A stretch of 64,000 bases of DNA from Marinobacter salarius (GTDB lineage Bacteria > Pseudomonadota > Gammaproteobacteria > Pseudomonadales > Oleiphilaceae): NCBI RefSeq assembly GCF_032922745.1, contig NZ_CP136693.1, positions 3,038,001-3,102,000 on the forward strand. Direction: 5' to 3'. The notes below the pieces were generated by a model that made no database searches, was not told where the DNA came from, and worked only from the letters and a program-made list of their open reading frames with translations. This document shows, piece by piece, positions 41,259 through 49,805 of this stretch; within the stretch, counting starts at the first letter, position 1; each line of letters starts with the position of its first letter. The position numbers and the translations under genes are program-made.

Positions 41259-42350
41259 TTATTGGGACACAAGATCCCAGGTACCGCCATCGCCGTGGTT
41301 GCTGCCATGGGAGCTGATCCCGGAGGCAACCGCCATTCCCAGACGCCCGGACCAGTAAAATTCCGGGCCAAACTCCTCTCGCCAGCTCCAGACTCTCCGG
41401 CTGTATTGCTGCAGCGGGTATTCAAAGCTGAACCCCATGGCACCATGCGCCTGATGCGCATTCCGGGTTACCCTGCCTGCCGCCTCGGAAGCCACTATCT
41501 TGGCAGTTGCCAACGGCAGCAGCATATCGGAATCCCCGCTGAACGGAACAGGGTGAGCGGATAGTTTCCGCACAGCCTGCTCCACCGCCGCACCGGTCAG
41601 GGCACTCTCCCCGACAATATCGGCTATCTTGTGCTGAATAGCCTGAAACTTGCCCAGGGGGCGGCCAAACTGGTGACGCTCCCTGACATAGCCCACCGTC
41701 AAATCCGTAATCTTTTCCAGTGCCCCGGCAATCTGGCAGGCACGGACCAAAGCACAGAACTGCTTCAGACCATCCACCGTCATGCCATCAACAGGTGCGG
41801 ACAACTGGCCCGGAATTGCCGAATCGAAAATAATCCGGGATCTCGCCTCACCGGCGAGGCTTTCATGATGCTCCATGTCGATCGCAGAAGGGGCAAAGGT
41901 GGCGATCCTGACCACTTCCTTTTCCAGTACCGGCACTACAACCACCGTGGCTCCCGGGGCACCGGAGGCTGCCTCCACCACCCCGCTGACTTCCCCCTGT
42001 AACAAAGACGGCACCTCATGCCCATCGAAAGCCATTGCTGCCCAGCAGCCGGCGCTGACCGAAAGCCCGCTTTTTGCCAGCAACAGGTTGGCTACCAGGG
42101 TATCAGCCAGTGGCACCGGCAAGGCAAAGCTGGCGGCCTGGCGGATCAGGTTGAAGCCAAGAGCCAACGAACCACCAACACCACCGGCGGCCTCTGGTAC
42201 CCAGGCCAGGGTCAGACCTGACTCAAAAATGGCCTGCCACAGCCGATCGGGTGTTTCGCAATTTTCCGCGCGATTAACAGTCTCTGCGTCGCACTGATCC
42301 GCAAACAGGCGATGGGCGGTATCAAGAATAAGCTGATCTGTCTGTTCCAT
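41259..42350 (-). CDS. Acyl-CoA dehydrogenase, small-subunit type
   Basis: 363 aa, shorter than usual and without the standard E-P-x-x-G-S-D block; ASGAPGATVVVVPVLEKEVV stands in the middle domain. YVRERHQFGRPLGKFQAIQH and HQAHGAMGFSFEYPLQQYSR are the C-terminal marks. It pairs with the dehydrogenase just upstream, as in heteromeric dehydrogenases (PimC/PimD, steroid ChsE1/ChsE2) where one subunit contributes most of the flavin site. The ATG behind GGAGGCGAT is chosen. Probably oxidises a bulky or ring-bearing acyl-CoA. Confidence 0.82.
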   Translation of the reverse strand: MEQTDQLILDTAHRLFADQCDAETVNRAENCETPDRLWQAIFESGLTLAWVPEAAGGVGGSLALGFNLIRQAASFALPVPLADTLVANLLLAKSGLSVSAGCWAAMAFDGHEVPSLLQGEVSGVVEAASGAPGATVVVVPVLEKEVVRIATFAPSAIDMEHHESLAGEARSRIIFDSAIPGQLSAPVDGMTVDGLKQFCALVRACQIAGALEKITDLTVGYVRERHQFGRPLGKFQAIQHKIADIVGESALTGAAVEQAVRKLSAHPVPFSGDSDMLLPLATAKIVASEAAGRVTRNAHQAHGAMGFSFEYPLQQYSRRVWSWREEFGPEFYWSGRLGMAVASGISSHGSNHGDGGTWDLVSQ

Positions 42351-42386
42351 ATCGCCTCCGGTGATGACTCCCTTTGGGCCACGCAA

Positions 42387-43547
42387 TCAGTTCAGTCCCA
42401 CACCTCGGGCGATGATGCCCCGGAGTACCTCGTTGGTGCCCCCCCGCAGGGTAAAGGAGGGCTGGCGCAGCAGGCTATCCGACATCAGGGACTGGAACTC
42501 GTCACCATAGCCCTGTTTCATCTGTATCGGCCAAAACTCCCGAAGGCGCTCGATAATGTCCTGCTCCAGCCGGGTGCCCAGGTCCTTGACCAGTGCCGCC
42601 TCTATTTCCGGGGAATGTCCCTGGTCGAGTAGTGCCGCGACACCGAGGGACATAGCGCGCAATGCACGGATGCGGGCGAGAATGCTGCCGAAAACTGCAG
42701 CCTGGTGTCCGTTCATTCCGGCAGCGCTATGCTGCATCGCCTTTTCCAGTACAATAAAGGTGCTCAGAAAACGCTCCGGTCCCGAACGCTCCAGCGCAAG
42801 TTCGCTCGTGACCTGCTTCCAGCCTTCGCCAACCGCGCCCAGTACGGCATCGTCCGGGACGAAGGCACTTTCGAAGTGAGTCTCGTTGAAATGCTCGACC
42901 CCGCTCATGTCACGAATTCCCCGCACCGTCACCCCCGGCGAATCCAGCGGGACGAGAAACTGCGTCAGGCCTGCATGGCGCTTGTCCGGGTCGCGCTCAC
43001 CGGTGCGAGCCAGTACCGTCATGTATTGACAGTGCCGGGCCCCCGATGACCACAATTTGGTGCCCGTGATTTCCCATCCACCCTCTACTCTGGCGGCACG
43101 GGTACGCACGGACGCAAGGTCGGAGCCGGATTCCGGTTCACTGAGGCCAAGCGCTACAAAACATTTTCCGGCAGCAATCTGCGGTAAAATGTTTCGTTTC
43201 ATGTCTTCTGTACCTTTCGCCAGAATAAGCGGCCCGCTCTGGCGATCTGCAATCCAGTGAGCGTGTACGGGAGCGCCTGCCACTAACAGCTCTTCGGTGA
43301 TCGCATAGCGATGGAGAGCGCTCAGGTCACGCCCGCCATACTGCCGGGGCCACGTAACTCCGATCCAGCCCTTCTGGCCCAGCTTCCGACTGAAGTCCGG
43401 GTCTACACCGGCACACCAGCAGTCTGTGACCGGAACAAAGCCACCGCTGCGAACTTCCTCCTTCAGAAAAGCGCGCACTTCCTTACGAAGCTCATCGACA
43501 CTTTCATCGATTTCAGGAGCAGGAAAACTGAACCGGACACTTTCCAC
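42387..43547 (-). CDS. Acyl-CoA dehydrogenase, large-subunit type
   Basis: 386 aa. GVTWPRQYGGRDLSALHRYA, VALGLSEPESGSDLASVRT, ITGTKLWSSGARHCQYMTVL, FTLRGGTNEVLRGIIARG. This is the pattern of the FadE-like subunits used for steroid and other bulky substrates. Together with the preceding entry it likely forms an alpha2beta2 enzyme. It belongs to the ten-gene operon; 33 bases separate it from the CoA-transferase upstream and about 36 from its partner. Confidence 0.87.
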   Translation of the reverse strand: MESVRFSFPAPEIDESVDELRKEVRAFLKEEVRSGGFVPVTDCWCAGVDPDFSRKLGQKGWIGVTWPRQYGGRDLSALHRYAITEELLVAGAPVHAHWIADRQSGPLILAKGTEDMKRNILPQIAAGKCFVALGLSEPESGSDLASVRTRAARVEGGWEITGTKLWSSGARHCQYMTVLARTGERDPDKRHAGLTQFLVPLDSPGVTVRGIRDMSGVEHFNETHFESAFVPDDAVLGAVGEGWKQVTSELALERSGPERFLSTFIVLEKAMQHSAAGMNGHQAAVFGSILARIRALRAMSLGVAALLDQGHSPEIEAALVKDLGTRLEQDIIERLREFWPIQMKQGYGDEFQSLMSDSLLRQPSFTLRGGTNEVLRGIIARGVGLN

Positions 43548-43580
43548 AATGAGCCCCCTTTTAAATGGTTAGCCTGATTA

Positions 43581-44807
43581 TCATTTGTTTGAACTGGCCA
43601 CGATTTTCTCATCGAAAAGCCGGGCTATCTCGCCTGAAGACAGGCCGAGAGTGTCTGCCAGGATTTCCTCGGTGTGTTCACCAAGTTCTGGCGCGGGCCG
43701 TACCGAATCCCGGTCCACGGAGGTAAAGCGCAATGGATGGCCAGGCATCAGGTATTCCCCGATTCCGGGCTGCCCGACCATCTGGAACAATGGGTTATCC
43801 ACGGAGCAGTCGATATCCTTCTCAACAACTTCCCGGACAGTCTGATACTTACCCCAGCAGGCACCGGCATTGTCCAGTTCCGTGGCCACCTGCTCGAACC
43901 GGCGAGCGGCAAACCAGGGGCGGAATATGTCAGTGATACCATCCCGGCCTTTGTAACGGTCGCCCTCTTTTCGGAAGTCGAGGCTCAGGCGCTGCTCCAA
44001 GGCCGCAATCTCTGGCCCGGTACCTGTCACGTCTACCAGCGCCCGCCACTGGTTCGGACTCACACCGACAACCATCACGCGCTCACCATCCTGGCACTCA
44101 AAGTCATGACCGTAGGTGCCGAAGATGTTATTGCCGATCGCTTCCCTCTCCTCGTCATTGATCATCACCTCGGCGATATAACCGAGGTTACCGAGAGTGG
44201 CCAGTGCAACATCCGCCAGCGCTATCCGCACCAGTTGCCCTTGCCCGGTCCGGCTACGATGACGCTCAGCCGCCAGCAGCCCCAGGGCGATCTGTTGCCC
44301 CGTAATCACATCCCAGGCGGGCAACGGATTGTTCAGCGGAGGAATCTTCCCACTCTTACCGTTGCCGGTCAGTGACGGGAAACCCACCTTACAGTTAACC
44401 GTATAATCAAGTGCCCCGCGACCGTGACGGTCCCCCACAAGATTCAGATAAATCAGGTCTTCCCGGTACTCCTTCAAGCGTTCGTAAGCCATCCACCCCC
44501 TGGCCGGGAAATTGGTCAGGAACAGTCCGGCCTCGTCCCCCGGCTGGGTAATCAGCCGTGTCAGCAGTTCCTGGCCTTCAGGCCGCCGGAAGTCCACAGC
44601 AATGGAGCGTTTGCCCTTGTTAAGGCTGTGCCAGTACAGGCTCTTGTTATCCGCGGTCACCGGCCAGCGCCGGTAATCGATGCCGCCACCGATGGGGTCA
44701 AAACGAATAACGTCCGCACCCAGTTGTGCCAGCGTCATCCCACCGGAGGGCGCGGCCACAAAAGCACTTCCCTCAACGACTCGAAGGCCTGAAAGAATAT
44801 TCTGCAT
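43581..44807 (-). CDS. Family III CoA-transferase
   Basis: 408 aa. GLRVVEGSAFVAAPSGGMTL at the start, NKSLYWHSLNKGKRSIAVDF, LTNFPARGWMAYERLKEYRE, and RGALDYTVNCKVGFPSLTG with the catalytic Asp. It would load CoA onto the pathway acid from another thioester, since no AMP-forming ligase lies in this operon. Sits between the MaoC-type hydratase and the paired dehydrogenases. Substrate unknown. Confidence 0.87.
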   Translation of the reverse strand: MQNILSGLRVVEGSAFVAAPSGGMTLAQLGADVIRFDPIGGGIDYRRWPVTADNKSLYWHSLNKGKRSIAVDFRRPEGQELLTRLITQPGDEAGLFLTNFPARGWMAYERLKEYREDLIYLNLVGDRHGRGALDYTVNCKVGFPSLTGNGKSGKIPPLNNPLPAWDVITGQQIALGLLAAERHRSRTGQGQLVRIALADVALATLGNLGYIAEVMINDEEREAIGNNIFGTYGHDFECQDGERVMVVGVSPNQWRALVDVTGTGPEIAALEQRLSLDFRKEGDRYKGRDGITDIFRPWFAARRFEQVATELDNAGACWGKYQTVREVVEKDIDCSVDNPLFQMVGQPGIGEYLMPGHPLRFTSVDRDSVRPAPELGEHTEEILADTLGLSSGEIARLFDEKIVASSNK

Positions 44808-44875
44808 GAAGCTTGAATCCTGGCTGTAGAAAAATTGCAGTCACCGGGCCACTTTCCTGGCGACCGGACAAATCA

Positions 44876-45733
44876 TCAGCTGACCTCAGCGTAACCGTTA
44901 TTGACCACCACCAGGTCGCGCCCGGTCACCCGGCAACGGAATGCCACTTCATTACCATTACGCCAGATTTCCGTGCGAATGGTCTCACCCGGATATACAG
45001 GCGCGGAGAACCGCAAACGAATCCGCTGTAAGCGGGCCGGATCGTAATCACATTGTGTTTTCAGAATGGCGTGCGTGGCCACACCGAAAGTGCACAGCCC
45101 GTGCAGAATCGGAGCTTTGAACCCGGCGGCTCGCGCCACTGCCGGGGAGGCGTGCAGCGGGTTATAGTCGCCGGAAAGTCGGTAGATCAGTGCCGACATG
45201 GGCAAGGTCGGGAGGTCGCAGACCAGATCCGGCTCACGCTCCGGAATGGGGTCCGGCTTCGGAGACGCAACTGAAGGGCCACCAAAGCCCCCGTCGCCCC
45301 GGGCCATGGTGGTGGTGATCAGGGTACAGAGGTCTTCACCCGTTGCAGTGTCCCTGACGGTACGCTCAGACAGAATCAGCGCCCCTTTGCCCTCACCCTT
45401 GTCAATGATTTCGTTGATTTTAGTGGTAGCTTCAACCGTGCCGGATACGGGCAGCGGTTTGTGCATGATCATTTCCTGGCCGGCATGCAGAATCTTCACC
45501 CAGTCGATCCCGGTATCCGGCTCCTTCGCCCAGAAACCGGGATAGGCCAGTACGTTGGCCATGCTGGGCATCGCCTTCAGGCCATCTTCGTAGACGAATT
45601 TCAGGCAGTCTTCATCGAGGGGATCGATACCCATGCCCACACCAAGCGCGTAAAGGATGGTGTCCTTTTCGGTGTAGGTGTGTTCGAGACGCTCGAACTT
45701 GCGATTCATCAGCTTATCGTAATCGATGGCCAC
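44876..45733 (-). CDS. MaoC-type (R)-specific enoyl-CoA hydratase
   Basis: 285 aa, two hotdog domains as in eukaryotic hydratase 2. The active-site stretch YRLSGDYNPLHASPAVARAA and FKAPILHGLCTFG carries the Asp and His. It adds water to trans-2-enoyl-CoA to give the (R)-3-hydroxyacyl-CoA. The adjacent SDR resembles the dehydrogenase unit of the same eukaryotic multifunctional enzyme, so the two consecutive steps are encoded side by side. RBS AAAGGAGCG. Confidence 0.9.
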   Translation of the reverse strand: MAIDYDKLMNRKFERLEHTYTEKDTILYALGVGMGIDPLDEDCLKFVYEDGLKAMPSMANVLAYPGFWAKEPDTGIDWVKILHAGQEMIMHKPLPVSGTVEATTKINEIIDKGEGKGALILSERTVRDTATGEDLCTLITTTMARGDGGFGGPSVASPKPDPIPEREPDLVCDLPTLPMSALIYRLSGDYNPLHASPAVARAAGFKAPILHGLCTFGVATHAILKTQCDYDPARLQRIRLRFSAPVYPGETIRTEIWRNGNEVAFRCRVTGRDLVVVNNGYAEVS

Positions 45734-45774
45734 CGGGGCGCTCCTTTATTGTGACTGTCCGGGCGGTACAGGTG

Positions 45775-45794
45775 TCCGGCCCTGCAGGGCCGGA
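45775..45794. repeat. Perfect 20-bp palindrome between hydratase and SDR genes
   Basis: TCCGGCCCTG joined to its complement CAGGGCCGGA. On the minus-strand transcript it would fold just after the SDR stop. No T tract, so more likely an intercistronic stabiliser than a terminator. Confidence 0.55.
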
Positions 45795-45819
45795 TCAATT
45801 CTGCAGTGTCAGAGCGGGA

Positions 45820-46740
45820 TCAGAACGGGTCCCAGCTGAATACGTCTGCAGAGCGGCTCAGCGGATAGAAGTCCGCTTCGAAGGCCGGCAGTACGCGGCT
45901 CAGTACCGTCTCCGGAGTCCAGCCCTCGGATGTGTGGGCAGAACGGAACGGACGCGGCTGGCTGAACAGGAAGATTTCGTTGTTACGCACGCCGAAGATC
46001 TGCCCGCTAACGTTCTTTGCCTGGTCGCTGCACAGGGACACCGCCAGGGTGGCTATTTTGTCCGGGGTCATCTTCTGGATCTTTGCAACCCGGGCTTTCT
46101 GTTCCTCACTGTCAGTAGGAATGCTGCCGATCAGCCGGCTCCAGGCGAATGGTGCGATGCAGTTGGAGGTTACTCCGAAGCGCTGCATATCCAGGGCCAT
46201 GGACTTGGACAGACCAACGATACCCATCTTTGCCGCCGCGTAGTTGGCCTGGCCGAAGTTACCAATCAGGCCGGAAGTGGAGGTCATGTTGACAAAGGTG
46301 CCGCTGCCCTGCTCCCGGAAGATGGGAGCTGCAGCACGGCTGACATTGAAAGTACCTTTCAGGTGCACTGCCAGTACTGCGTCAAAATCTTCCTCGGTCA
46401 TTTTGTGGAAGATCACATCACGCAGATTACCCGCGTTGTTGATGACACCATCGATGCGGCCGAAATGATCAATGGCAGACTGCACGATCTTCTGACCGCC
46501 TTCCCAGGAAGTCACGCTGTCAAAGCTGGCGACCGCATCGCCCCCAGCCGCCTTGATCTCATCGACCACTTCCTGTGCGGGGGTGGCATCAGTGCCAGAG
46601 CCGTCTGCGCTGCCACCAATGTCGTTAACCACAACCCTGGCGCCACTTTCTGCCAGCATCAGTGCGGTGGCACGGCCGATACCACGACCGGCACCGGTAA
46701 CTATGATGACCTTGCCTTCCAGCAGTTTTTTATCGCTCAT
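45820..46740 (-). CDS. SDR (R)-3-hydroxyacyl-CoA dehydrogenase-like
   Basis: 306 aa. VTGAGRGIGRATALMLAESG then RVVVNDIGGSADGSGTDAT, GVINNAGNLRD, catalytic NMTSTSGLIGNFGQANYAAAK split around Ser and Tyr-x-x-x-Lys, and CIAPFAWSRL. The VNDxGG pattern is that of the dehydrogenase domain of the peroxisomal multifunctional enzyme type 2. It oxidises the hydroxyl formed by the hydratase with NAD. The C-terminal tail of about 50 residues is longer than in minimal SDRs and resembles that domain as well. Confidence 0.88.
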   Translation of the reverse strand: MSDKKLLEGKVIIVTGAGRGIGRATALMLAESGARVVVNDIGGSADGSGTDATPAQEVVDEIKAAGGDAVASFDSVTSWEGGQKIVQSAIDHFGRIDGVINNAGNLRDVIFHKMTEEDFDAVLAVHLKGTFNVSRAAAPIFREQGSGTFVNMTSTSGLIGNFGQANYAAAKMGIVGLSKSMALDMQRFGVTSNCIAPFAWSRLIGSIPTDSEEQKARVAKIQKMTPDKIATLAVSLCSDQAKNVSGQIFGVRNNEIFLFSQPRPFRSAHTSEGWTPETVLSRVLPAFEADFYPLSRSADVFSWDPF

Positions 46741-46787
46741 GACACCCTCCTACAGGTCTCTTGTTGTCCGCTCTCTGTCTGGCTTAT

Positions 46788-46804
46788 GGCAGTTCAGAAC
46801 TGCC
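46788..46804. repeat. Palindrome GGCAGTTC-A-GAACTGCC between dehydrogenase and SDR genes
   Basis: Perfect 8-bp arms around one base in the 92-base intercistronic gap. One of three such hairpins in consecutive gaps of this operon; no T tract. Confidence 0.5.
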
Positions 46805-46832
46805 GTTCATTCGATTCTGGCGTGACCACCGT

Positions 46833-48500
46833 TCAGGCATTGGCCACCAGGTTTCTTGCAATCACTTTGAGTGCCAGGGTTTCCTCGGCACCTTCGAAAA
46901 TCGACAGCACACGGGCATCGACGAAATAACGACTCACTGCAGTTTCTTCGGCATACCCCATACCGCCATGAATCTGCATGGCTTCGCGGGTTACCCACTC
47001 CGCTGCGCGACAACTGAACAGCTTGACCAGGCTCGCTTCCATCTGGCCGGCACCCTCGTCCATCATCCGTGCAACGGCATAGCTGAACTGTCGGGATGCG
47101 GTCAGCGTGGCCATGATGCGGCCAAGCTTCACCTGGGTAAGCTGGTAGTCACCGACCGGGTTGCCAAAGACTTTGCGCTCACGGGAGTAGCTCAACGCCT
47201 TCTCGAAGGCCGCCTGCATGACACCCGTGGCCCGGGCCGCAGTCTGGATACGACCACCCGCAAAACCTGCCATGGTGAAATAGAAACCCTTGCCACGGCC
47301 GTTCTCCTCTCCAATCAGGCAATCGGCGGGCACAAAGTAGTCCTCGAAAAACACGTCATAGGAATGCATGCCACGGTAGCCCAGGGTGGCAATTGCCTTG
47401 CCCTGAATCACCCCGCCCTCGGGTTGCTGATGACGGAACTCATGACCCGTGGCAGCCGGTTTCTCGACCAGAAACAGACTCAGCCCTTTATGTCCCAGTG
47501 CAGGGTCCTTTTCGGTACGGGCCATTGCCAACAGCAGGCTGGCCTTGCCAGCGAACGTGCACCACGTCTTGCTGCCGTTAAGCACCCAGCCGCCTTCGAC
47601 TGGAGTCGCTTTCAACCCCAGTGATGCCACGTCCGACCCGAAGTTCGGTTCGGTAATTGCAATGGCGCACAACTTCTCGCCGGAGGCGATCTGCGGCAGC
47701 CAGGTTTCCTGCTGGGCAACAGTGCCCCCCTGCAACAACGCCTTGGCCGCGATTTCCGGACGGGTAATCAATGAACCTGCGGCGCCCAATGACGCCTTGG
47801 AGAGTTCTTCGGTCACCACGATCATGCCCAGGCTGTCGTCTCGATCATCCGGTTGAAGGCCACCAAAGCGCTCCGGAATACTGATTCCGAAACATCCCAG
47901 CTCCGCCGCCTGCTTTAGGATTTCATCCGGGATATCCAGATCGTGGCGGTGTATCTTCTCCGCAAGCGGGTCGACAACATCGGCACCGAAGCGAGCAAAC
48001 ATGTCGCGAACCATTTCCTTGTCGTCACTGAGCAGGGTAGGCAGGCGACTGCTACCACGGTCGGCTACAGCCGAGCCGATGCCAGCCAGAAACTCCGCGC
48101 TGCCGTACTGGGCACGCAGGACGCTGATGGCACTGTCGTCAAACAGGGCAGACAGTTCCACAACATCCAGACCCAGATCTGTGGCACGGGCCAGCAAACG
48201 CTGGAGTGCCGAGGTGACGGCTTCTGAGCTAAAGCCAAGTGCAGCGTCCGTGGCAAGGCTATCGTCATCGCCGACTTTTCGGGCGTAAACGCAGACCTCC
48301 CTTGCCGCGGCCAGTTCAGCTGTGCAGAAGGCCAATTCGTAACAACTCAATTGATGCTTATCCAGCAAGTCGCCATCAAGCTTGCCATCGACGATACTGA
48401 AGGTTTTGAGATTCTTCAGTCCACGACGGACAAACTGATCAACTGTGTTGATACTGCTGTCTGCAAGTCCCAGGGCTACGGCCTGTTCACCGACACTCAT
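46833..48500 (-). CDS. Acyl-CoA dehydrogenase with a 160-residue N-terminal extension
   Basis: 555 aa against about 380 normally. Residues to about 160 are a helical extension (start MSVGEQAVALGLADSSINTV) with no family I recognise. From there a full dehydrogenase follows: IPERFGGLQPDDRDDSLGMI, AIAITEPNFGSDVASLGL, LNGSKTWCTFAGKASLLLAM, FGNPVGDYQLTQVKLGRIMA, IHGGMGYAEETAVSRYFVD. The catalytic Glu is in the MCAD position (VLSIFEGAEETLALKVIARN). The extension may bind a large substrate or a partner protein. Middle of the ten-gene operon. Confidence 0.87.
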   Translation of the reverse strand: MSVGEQAVALGLADSSINTVDQFVRRGLKNLKTFSIVDGKLDGDLLDKHQLSCYELAFCTAELAAAREVCVYARKVGDDDSLATDAALGFSSEAVTSALQRLLARATDLGLDVVELSALFDDSAISVLRAQYGSAEFLAGIGSAVADRGSSRLPTLLSDDKEMVRDMFARFGADVVDPLAEKIHRHDLDIPDEILKQAAELGCFGISIPERFGGLQPDDRDDSLGMIVVTEELSKASLGAAGSLITRPEIAAKALLQGGTVAQQETWLPQIASGEKLCAIAITEPNFGSDVASLGLKATPVEGGWVLNGSKTWCTFAGKASLLLAMARTEKDPALGHKGLSLFLVEKPAATGHEFRHQQPEGGVIQGKAIATLGYRGMHSYDVFFEDYFVPADCLIGEENGRGKGFYFTMAGFAGGRIQTAARATGVMQAAFEKALSYSRERKVFGNPVGDYQLTQVKLGRIMATLTASRQFSYAVARMMDEGAGQMEASLVKLFSCRAAEWVTREAMQIHGGMGYAEETAVSRYFVDARVLSIFEGAEETLALKVIARNLVANA

Positions 48501-48538
48501 GCGAAACCTTCCTGACTCAATGTATTAGGGCAAACTAC

Positions 48539-48567
48539 CCGGGACAGCCAACTCTGGACTGTCCCGG
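48539..48567. repeat. Intercistronic hairpin between thiolase and long dehydrogenase genes
   Basis: CCGGGACAG and CTGTCCCGG, 9-bp perfect stem, 11-base loop, no T tract. Confidence 0.55.
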
Positions 48568-48577
48568 CTGAACCACC

Positions 48578-49777
48578 TTACTCGTAGCGACCGATGATCG
48601 AGATACTGCAAATATTCTGGTGCGGGAAACCGCCCAGGTTGTGGTTCAGTGCCAACCTCGGATCCTTCAGCTGACGGTCCCCGGCGCGGCCATGGAACTG
48701 CAGATAGTTCTCGTAGATCATCCGGAGACCTGAAGCGCCAATTGGGTGGCCAAAGCACTTCAGGCCGCCATCGATCTGGCAGGGAATGCGGCCATCGGCG
48801 TCGAAATCACCATTAAGCACATCCCACACCGCTTGACCTTCGTCCGAAAGCTGCAGGTCTTCCATGGTGACCAGCTCGGTGATCGAGAAGCAGTCATGCA
48901 CTTCGGTCATACTGACTTCGTCCCGGGGCTTGGTGATACCCGCCTCGTCGTAGGCCCGCTGAGCCGCGATGCGGGTGGTCTTCAGGTACGATCCATCCCA
49001 CTTGCTGAAGCCGGCTTCTTCACCGTTGGAGGCCGCAAGCTGCAGCGCTTTGACAGATACCAGGTCTGCCTTTCCAAGGGCACGGGCAATTTCTGGAGTG
49101 CAGACAATCGCACAAGCTGCGCCGTCACTCACACCACAACAGTCAAACAGCCCGATCGGCTCAGCAATGTAAGGAGCATTCATGGCCTGCTCTTCGGTGA
49201 TCTCGCGCTGCAGGTGGGCCTTGGGGTTCTTGGCCCCATTCGCATGACTCTTCACGGAGACATGGGCCATGGCGCGTTTCAGGTCTCCCTGGTCGACACC
49301 GTGCTTGGCACGGTAACCACTGGCGAGCTGCGCGAAAGCGCCTGGCGCAGAAAGGTTGGGCCAGTACATGTCATTCTCCACGCCCCGGGTACGCTGCGGC
49401 AGACCGCCGTACCCCACGTCCTTGAGCTTCTCCACACCCAGTGCCAGGGCAATATCACAAGCACCAGAGGCAACGGCGTAAACCGCGCCCCGGAAGGCTT
49501 CGGTACCGGTGGCACACATATTCTCAACCTTGGTCACTGGAATATTGGGCAGTCGCAGCGCGATGGACAGCGGCATGGCGCTGGCGCCTACGTTGAAGGC
49601 ATCGATACCAGCACCGAACCAGGCCATCTCGATCTGGTTCTTGTCGATACCCGCATCCGCCAGACTCTCCTCAAACGCTTCGGACATCAGGTCCGCAGGA
49701 CTGGCATCCCAGCGCTCACCAAACTTGCTGCAGCCCATTCCAAGGATCACTGCTTTATCTTTGATTCCACTAGCCAT
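48578..49777 (-). CDS. SCP2-type thiolase / acetyl-CoA acetyltransferase
   Basis: 399 aa. KVENMCATGTEAFRGAVYAV holds the nucleophilic Cys, MTEVHDCFSITELV the His of the SCPx-type HDCF motif, and KCFGHPIGASGLRMIYENYL the third motif. SCP2-type thiolases take branched and bulky 3-ketoacyl-CoA. The partner gene immediately upstream encodes an HMG-CoA-synthase-like protein with an OB/zinc domain, and such OB (DUF35) domains commonly pair with these thiolases. The pair probably performs the C-C cleavage step. Confidence 0.9.
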   Translation of the reverse strand: MASGIKDKAVILGMGCSKFGERWDASPADLMSEAFEESLADAGIDKNQIEMAWFGAGIDAFNVGASAMPLSIALRLPNIPVTKVENMCATGTEAFRGAVYAVASGACDIALALGVEKLKDVGYGGLPQRTRGVENDMYWPNLSAPGAFAQLASGYRAKHGVDQGDLKRAMAHVSVKSHANGAKNPKAHLQREITEEQAMNAPYIAEPIGLFDCCGVSDGAACAIVCTPEIARALGKADLVSVKALQLAASNGEEAGFSKWDGSYLKTTRIAAQRAYDEAGITKPRDEVSMTEVHDCFSITELVTMEDLQLSDEGQAVWDVLNGDFDADGRIPCQIDGGLKCFGHPIGASGLRMIYENYLQFHGRAGDRQLKDPRLALNHNLGGFPHQNICSISIIGRYE

Positions 49778-49805
49778 TGTTAGTCACCTGTAGTCACTGC
49801 GTGAG

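Noticed and set aside
48746..49783. 345-codon plus-strand open frame
   Set aside because: Exactly antisense to the SCP2-type thiolase, which has all three catalytic motifs.
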